Below are positions 7,041 to 10,592 of a stretch of 10,592 nucleotides of DNA, one piece after another; position 1 is the stretch's first letter; each line of letters starts with the position of its first letter. The DNA is from CAZIKB01 sp964539665 (GTDB lineage: Bacteria; Zhuqueibacterota; Zhuqueibacteria; Oceanimicrobiales; Oceanimicrobiaceae). The stretch lies in assembly GCA_964539665.1 (NCBI GenBank), contig CAZIKB010000173.1, positions 1-10,592 of the forward strand, written 5' to 3'. The notes below the pieces were generated by a model. The model worked only from the letters and a program-made list of their open reading frames with translations. It was not told the DNA's origin and did not search any database. A program made the translations under genes and the position numbers.

Positions 7041-7056
7041 TGGCACAGGCGTTGCA
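7041..7056 (+). promoter_or_regulatory. Consensus sigma-54 (-24/-12) promoter for the lipoprotein operon
   Basis: TGGCACAGGCGTTGCA matches TGGCAC-N5-TTGCA exactly, with GG at 7042-7043 and GC at 7054-7055 in correct phase. Initiation is expected near 7067, about 45 nt before ATG 7112. It lies in a non-coding gap. The ribosome site GAAGGT (7100-7105) falls within the predicted leader. No other site in this gap fits as well. Confidence 0.88.
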
Positions 7057-7099
7057 ATAAATAAAAGCAGAGTAAGTATTGTTCTTTAATCTAATAATA

Positions 7100-7105
7100 G
7101 AAGGT
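7100..7105 (+). promoter_or_regulatory. Ribosome binding site choosing ATG 7112
   Basis: GAAGGT lies 6 nt upstream of ATG 7112. It favours this start over an in-frame TTG at 7079, which would put 11 extra residues ahead of a clean lipoprotein signal peptide. Confidence 0.65.
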
Positions 7106-7111
7106 GCTCGA

Positions 7112-7993
7112 ATGAAAATTATATTTTCTTTATTGTCAGTATTTTTAACGCTTATCTTTATGGCTTGTGATTTTCCCTCCATCCTCAATGGAGATAAAGA
7201 GTCCCTGGATTCTGAAAAAAGCAGTGTTGCCGAGAACCTGTTATTCGTGGAAATCTCAGGTGGTTTTGCCGGTGTAAATCAGCGTTTGGCGGTTGATGAA
7301 TTTGGTCGCGTGGTTTTTGAAGACAGCTTTCATCCAGGCGCTAAATGGGTTGTTCAGCTTGCAACAAATGAATTGGACAGCCTGGTTAATTTGTTTGTTG
7401 ATAATAGTTACTTTCAATTAGATTATCAGCATTTTGACTCGCGAGTAGCCGATGCTTTTGTTTATGCCATTTCTTTTGCCCATGACAATACATCACAGAC
7501 AGTAACGACGGACTACTTTGGCGCTCCGGACAATCTTAAAAGAATAGTCGATGGCGTGGTTCTTCTGATAACCAGAGTCAAAGAAAACGGTCTGGAATTG
7601 GTGTTGGAATTGAACAAGAAAGAAATAATGGTCGGTGAAAAGTTGGATTTAAAGCTAATAGTAACAAATATTAGTGATAAATCCCTGATTCTGCATTTTT
7701 CTTCAGGACAGATTTTTGATTTCATCGTCGTCTCCGAACCGACAAATGCAGTGGCCAATGAAGGTGACCGACTAATATGGAATTGGGCGCACGATAAAGT
7801 CTTTACAGCACATACCTGGGATTTAATTTTAGAGTCTGGAGAAAATAAAACCTATCAAATTGCCTGGGATAGTCGGAATAATTCTGGTATTACGATAAAT
7901 GGAGAAATATATATTGCGGCACAGCTTGTCTCCTTGCCCGGTGGCAGTTCTGAACAACAAAGACTGATAATTAACAATGCGGCCAATGATTAA
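7112..7993 (+). CDS. Lipoprotein with emfourin-like and BsuPI-like protease-inhibitor domains
   Basis: This 293-residue lipoprotein has a signal peptide ending FMAC, with the lipidated Cys at 19 and Asp at +2. Two domains follow. Residues about 44-155 (starting FVEISGGFAGVNQRLAVDE, later LDSLVNLFVDNSYF and DAFVYAISF) resemble the emfourin family, whose founding member inhibits the M4 metalloprotease protealysin. Residues about 160-275 resemble the BsuPI domain (Bacillus intracellular proteinase inhibitor): LDLKLIVTNISDKSLILHF, SGQIFDFIV, LIWNWAHDKVFT and ESGENKTYQIAWD are its usual order of strands. Both assignments are from memory of family patterns. The joint occurrence suggests a surface or periplasmic inhibitor guarding the envelope against proteases, but BsuPI folds also serve as plain immunoglobulin-like modules. 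It is the first gene behind a consensus sigma-54 promoter; another lipoprotein follows 19 bp downstream. Confidence 0.82.
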   Translation: MKIIFSLLSVFLTLIFMACDFPSILNGDKESLDSEKSSVAENLLFVEISGGFAGVNQRLAVDEFGRVVFEDSFHPGAKWVVQLATNELDSLVNLFVDNSYFQLDYQHFDSRVADAFVYAISFAHDNTSQTVTTDYFGAPDNLKRIVDGVVLLITRVKENGLELVLELNKKEIMVGEKLDLKLIVTNISDKSLILHFSSGQIFDFIVVSEPTNAVANEGDRLIWNWAHDKVFTAHTWDLILESGENKTYQIAWDSRNNSGITINGEIYIAAQLVSLPGGSSEQQRLIINNAAND

Positions 7994-8012
7994 TCATTTG
8001 AAGATTACTTCC

Positions 8013-8492
8013 ATGAGGATAACAATTCAATTTATAATAGCGTTTTTCGTAGTTTTGGTGAGCGCCTGTGACCGAAATCCAGCAGGTTTCTCTGGTAATT
8101 CCTATTTAGTGTTCGGCCATTTTTACGGAGAATGCTTTGGGGAATTGTGCGTTGAAATATTTAAAATCCAGAATGAACAATTGTATGAGGATACTCTGGA
8201 TAATTATCCTACTGTCAGTAATTTACCTCATGTTACAGACTACAGGCAGCGATCATCTGATGAATATGATAAAATCAAGCATTTACAAGTTCTTATTCCA
8301 GAGTTACTTTTTGAAGAAAGCTCCATCCTAATTGGTCAGCCTGATGCAGGTGACTGGGGAGGATTCTATGTTGAAACTGATCAATCAGGTGAAAAAAGGT
8401 ACTGGTTAATTGATAAAATGAAAAGTAATATTCCAGAATATCTGTATGAATTTACAGATTCATTGGATGCAGCAATTAGCGGATTGAATTAG
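8013..8492 (+). CDS. Small lipoprotein of unknown function
   Basis: This gene gives 159 residues from ATG 8013. The start is chosen because it yields a compact lipoprotein signal peptide (MRITIQFIIAFFVVLVSAC) with lipobox VSAC and Cys19, and GAAG lies at 8000-8003. In-frame ATGs at 7977 and 7986 would overlap the previous gene and put a polar extension ahead of the signal. The mature part has GHFYGECFGELCVEIFKI, with two further Cys six residues apart that might form a disulfide, then YEDTLDNYP, GDWGGFYVE and a helical end (NIPEYLYEFTDSLDAAI). I recall similar unnamed proteins in FCB-type bacteria but no function. Its place between the inhibitor lipoprotein and a secreted repeat protein, in the same direction with short gaps, suggests one operon under the sigma-54 promoter. 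Confidence 0.8.
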   Translation: MRITIQFIIAFFVVLVSACDRNPAGFSGNSYLVFGHFYGECFGELCVEIFKIQNEQLYEDTLDNYPTVSNLPHVTDYRQRSSDEYDKIKHLQVLIPELLFEESSILIGQPDAGDWGGFYVETDQSGEKRYWLIDKMKSNIPEYLYEFTDSLDAAISGLN

Positions 8493-8525
8493 ACAGCAAT
8501 ATTAAACAAAACGGAAAATCAGAAA

Positions 8526-8532
8526 TGAGGAG
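8526..8532 (+). promoter_or_regulatory. Strong ribosome binding site for the repeat protein
   Basis: TGAGGAG is a near-complete Shine-Dalgarno sequence, 6 nt upstream of ATG 8539. It is the strongest in the window and confirms the start of a gene that runs off the right edge. Confidence 0.75.
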
Positions 8533-8538
8533 TAAATT

Positions 8539-10592
8539 ATGATCTCGAGAAATTTTTTTATAACCTTGTTATTAATTTCGGCCTTTTTGATTTCAAGTGT
8601 GGGTAGTTCAGTGTTTGCGCGCAGCTCAAAATCATCACCGCAAACTTTCAAAAAAGAGCAAATTATCCATTCTATAAACTTGCTCCGGGCCAGGCAAAAT
8701 CAGCAGCCTTTAACTTATAAAGAATTTGATAAAAATCAGATAACTGTGCAGACTTTAAATTCTGCCGGAGCGCGCGGAGCCATTGCAGGTACGCTGACCG
8801 GTATTTTTGAGGATTACTTTCGTACGGCGGTTGTGGTCGCCTGGTCTGTTGACTCAACATCAAATTCAGCTACGGCCAATTTTGCTAAAGTTGACCGCAA
8901 CGGTTCTTATTATATTGATAAGCTTGATTCAGGAGATTACTACATCGTTGCTTTGGCTGATGGTTATATACCCAAATTTTATGACAATGTTATTGATTTT
9001 AGAGAGGCAGCACCAGTTCCGGTGTTTGCAGACTCAGTGACTAAAGGTATTGATTTTGAGATGGAAAGATTTCTACCAGGTACTGCGAGTATTTCAGGTG
9101 TTGTTTTAAGTGAAAGCGATAGCTCTGCAATCGAGAAGGCCACTGTGACGGCGCACTCAATGGACAATCCTTTTCTGTATGGCTGGGCTGAATCTTCGTC
9201 CGATGGCAGTTATCGAATCACAGGTTTGAATGATGCTGAATATTATATCGGCGCCCGGGCTGAAGGATATTTGCAAGAGTTTTATTCAAATGCCACCTCT
9301 TTTGAGGAGGCCACGCCTGTTGAAGTCGTCGAACCAAATGAATACAGTAATATCGATTTTACTTTGAGTCGCGGCGGCAGCATTGCCGGTGTTGTTGTAA
9401 ATGACGACGGATTAACTATCGAGGGAGTCTTTGTAGAGGCTATGTCAGATTCCATCTGGAGCCCGGATTCAACAAATACAAAACCACCAGAATTCTATTT
9501 CAGTTATGGTTCAGCCGTAACAAATGAAAACGGTGAATATGTAATAGAAGGATTGCAAGCGGGCCGCTATTTAGTTATTGCGCATGCAAGGAACCAATGG
9601 TCCTACGCAGTAGAGTGGTACGACAATGCGTTATTACCGGAAGATGCTACTCCGGTACCTGTGGAAGTCGGCGAAGAGGTCACTGGAATAGACTTTCAAC
9701 TATCACTTCCGATAACAATTGGTGAGATTGTTGGTAAAGTTACCGATTTGCAGGGCCAACCCATCGAAGGTGCGTATGTACAAGCACAATCTCCGTTCCA
9801 ATATCCCGAAGGTGGAGTCAAAGTTTGGGCTTATGCTTACACCGATAAAGACGGCAACTATCGCATTGGAGACTTACCTAATGGCCGATATCTTGTTTCT
9901 GCTTCGGCCCAGAGTGGCTGGCAATTTGTGCAGCGCTGGTGGCCGGACGCTGAGACGCCTGATCAGGCAGAACCAGTTGAGGTTAATGGTCACACAGATC
10001 TCACTTCCATAGATTTTAAACTTCCCATTTCGGTAGGTTCAGCAACTATTTCCGGTAGAGTACTGTCTGGTTCTGGCTTGCCAATTACTTCTGCGTATGT
10101 GCAGATAAGTCCAACGGTTATGGATTCCGTAGATTCTTCTTTTGGTGTATGGGCTTACGCTTATTCTGATTGTACGGGATACTATCAAATTGATCGTTTA
10201 CCAGCCGGAACCTATTTTGCACATGCACAACACTGGGAGGACAATAGTTTTGGTCAACAATGGTATGATCATACCGACAGTCGTTCTAATGCAACGCCAA
10301 TTGTTCTGGTAGATGGAGACGATCGCAGGGACGTCAATTTTGAGTTAACATTACGACCATTTTATGGAACAATTGCCGGTACTGTTACGGATGATGAAAG
10401 TGGTCTGCCAATTCAGCGCGCCTATGTTGAAATTTCAGTTATCGAGAAAAATAACCTTTCCTTTGCTCCCATCAGGTTCTGGCCGTATTATGCTGTAACT
10501 GATGAAAAGGGTAATTATCAATTTGATTGGCTGCCGGAAGGTGAATATCTTGTTTCGGTTTATACTCAAGGCGCATTTGAGTATTATGAAAA
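8539..10592 (+). CDS. Large secreted protein with tandem carboxypeptidase-regulatory-like domains (3' end missing)
   Basis: The frame is open for 684 codons from ATG 8539 to the window edge. Residues 1-27 form a signal peptide (core FFITLLLISAFLISS, cleavage likely SVFA|R). A short helical stretch (about 36-70) precedes at least six repeats of about 95-115 residues starting near residues 80, 183, 280, 395, 502 and 610. Each begins like GxIxGxVxD, continues with ItsAYVxA-type and DxxGxYxIxxLPxGxYxV segments, then a W/F-Y-x-N/D-A motif, TPVxV, and closes with IDFxL. This is the pattern of the carboxypeptidase-regulatory-like (CarboxypepD_reg, prealbumin-like) beta-sandwich. Such arrays are structural or binding modules of secreted and surface proteins, not catalytic by themselves. 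Any catalytic or sorting domain would lie beyond the window. It follows the lipoprotein by 46 bp and has its own strong ribosome site. Confidence 0.88.
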   Translation, partial: MISRNFFITLLLISAFLISSVGSSVFARSSKSSPQTFKKEQIIHSINLLRARQNQQPLTYKEFDKNQITVQTLNSAGARGAIAGTLTGIFEDYFRTAVVVAWSVDSTSNSATANFAKVDRNGSYYIDKLDSGDYYIVALADGYIPKFYDNVIDFREAAPVPVFADSVTKGIDFEMERFLPGTASISGVVLSESDSSAIEKATVTAHSMDNPFLYGWAESSSDGSYRITGLNDAEYYIGARAEGYLQEFYSNATSFEEATPVEVVEPNEYSNIDFTLSRGGSIAGVVVNDDGLTIEGVFVEAMSDSIWSPDSTNTKPPEFYFSYGSAVTNENGEYVIEGLQAGRYLVIAHARNQWSYAVEWYDNALLPEDATPVPVEVGEEVTGIDFQLSLPITIGEIVGKVTDLQGQPIEGAYVQAQSPFQYPEGGVKVWAYAYTDKDGNYRIGDLPNGRYLVSASAQSGWQFVQRWWPDAETPDQAEPVEVNGHTDLTSIDFKLPISVGSATISGRVLSGSGLPITSAYVQISPTVMDSVDSSFGVWAYAYSDCTGYYQIDRLPAGTYFAHAQHWEDNSFGQQWYDHTDSRSNATPIVLVDGDDRRDVNFELTLRPFYGTIAGTVTDDESGLPIQRAYVEISVIEKNNLSFAPIRFWPYYAVTDEKGNYQFDWLPEGEYLVSVYTQGAFEYYE
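8776..10592 (+). repeat. Six tandem ~95-115-codon repeats within the secreted protein gene
   Basis: Repeat units begin near 8776, 9085, 9376, 9721, 10042 and 10366; the last is cut by the window edge. Units 4, 5 and 6 look closest to each other (for example VWAYAYTDKDGNYRI and VWAYAYSDCTGYYQI). Units 1-3 are more diverged, and unit 3 has an insertion (SPDSTNTKPPEFY). The similarity is at protein level and DNA identity appears low, which suggests old duplication. Confidence 0.8.

Noticed and set aside
7079..7111. TTG start for the inhibitor lipoprotein
   Set aside because: It would add 11 residues before a well-formed signal peptide, while GAAGGT is correctly placed for ATG 7112.
7977..8012. 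Earlier in-frame ATGs (7977 and 7986) for the small lipoprotein
   Set aside because: They overlap the upstream gene and add a polar extension; ATG 8013 gives a normal lipoprotein signal.
9719..10012. Alternative-frame open stretch inside the repeat protein
   Set aside because: It is a shadow of the long open frame from 8539, which has a signal peptide, six conserved repeats and a strong ribosome site.

Overview
The window looks like a piece of an AT-rich, Gram-negative chromosome from the wider FCB/KSB1/Calditrichota-like space. The assignment is inference. It rests on bacillithiol genes, signal peptides and lipoboxes on most envelope genes, a beta-barrel outer-membrane protein ending in Phe, sigma-54 regulation, a large secreted protein built of carboxypeptidase-regulatory-like repeats, and palindromic intergenic repeats. 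All supported genes are on the + strand. No tRNA, rRNA, CRISPR array, insertion sequence or phage gene was found.

Region 1 (1-1409) is bacillithiol synthesis. It holds the last 24 codons of a gene that fits the deacetylase BshB1, a 211-bp gap with nested inverted repeats, then a complete bshA. Region 2 (1413-4649) is a two-component system: a membrane histidine kinase only 3 bp behind bshA, and an NtrC-type, sigma-54-activating response regulator. The two genes are split by a 453-bp AT-rich gap that carries at least two degenerate repeat elements.

Region 3 (4650-6825) starts with a good -24/-12 (sigma-54) promoter directly behind the regulator. It is followed by a secreted coiled-coil protein and a probable outer-membrane beta-barrel 9 bp apart. 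Region 4 (6826-10592) has a second, consensus-perfect -24/-12 promoter. It precedes a lipoprotein that appears to combine two protease-inhibitor-type domains (emfourin-like and BsuPI-like), a small unrecognised lipoprotein, and the first 684 codons of a secreted multi-repeat protein that runs off the window.

The most interesting reading is that the kinase/NtrC pair activates the two downstream sigma-54 promoters, so that the pair and the two envelope operons form one local regulon. The promoters and the regulator's sigma-54 contact motif are visible in the sequence; the regulatory link between them is inference. The tandem-inhibitor lipoprotein is the most unusual single gene product.
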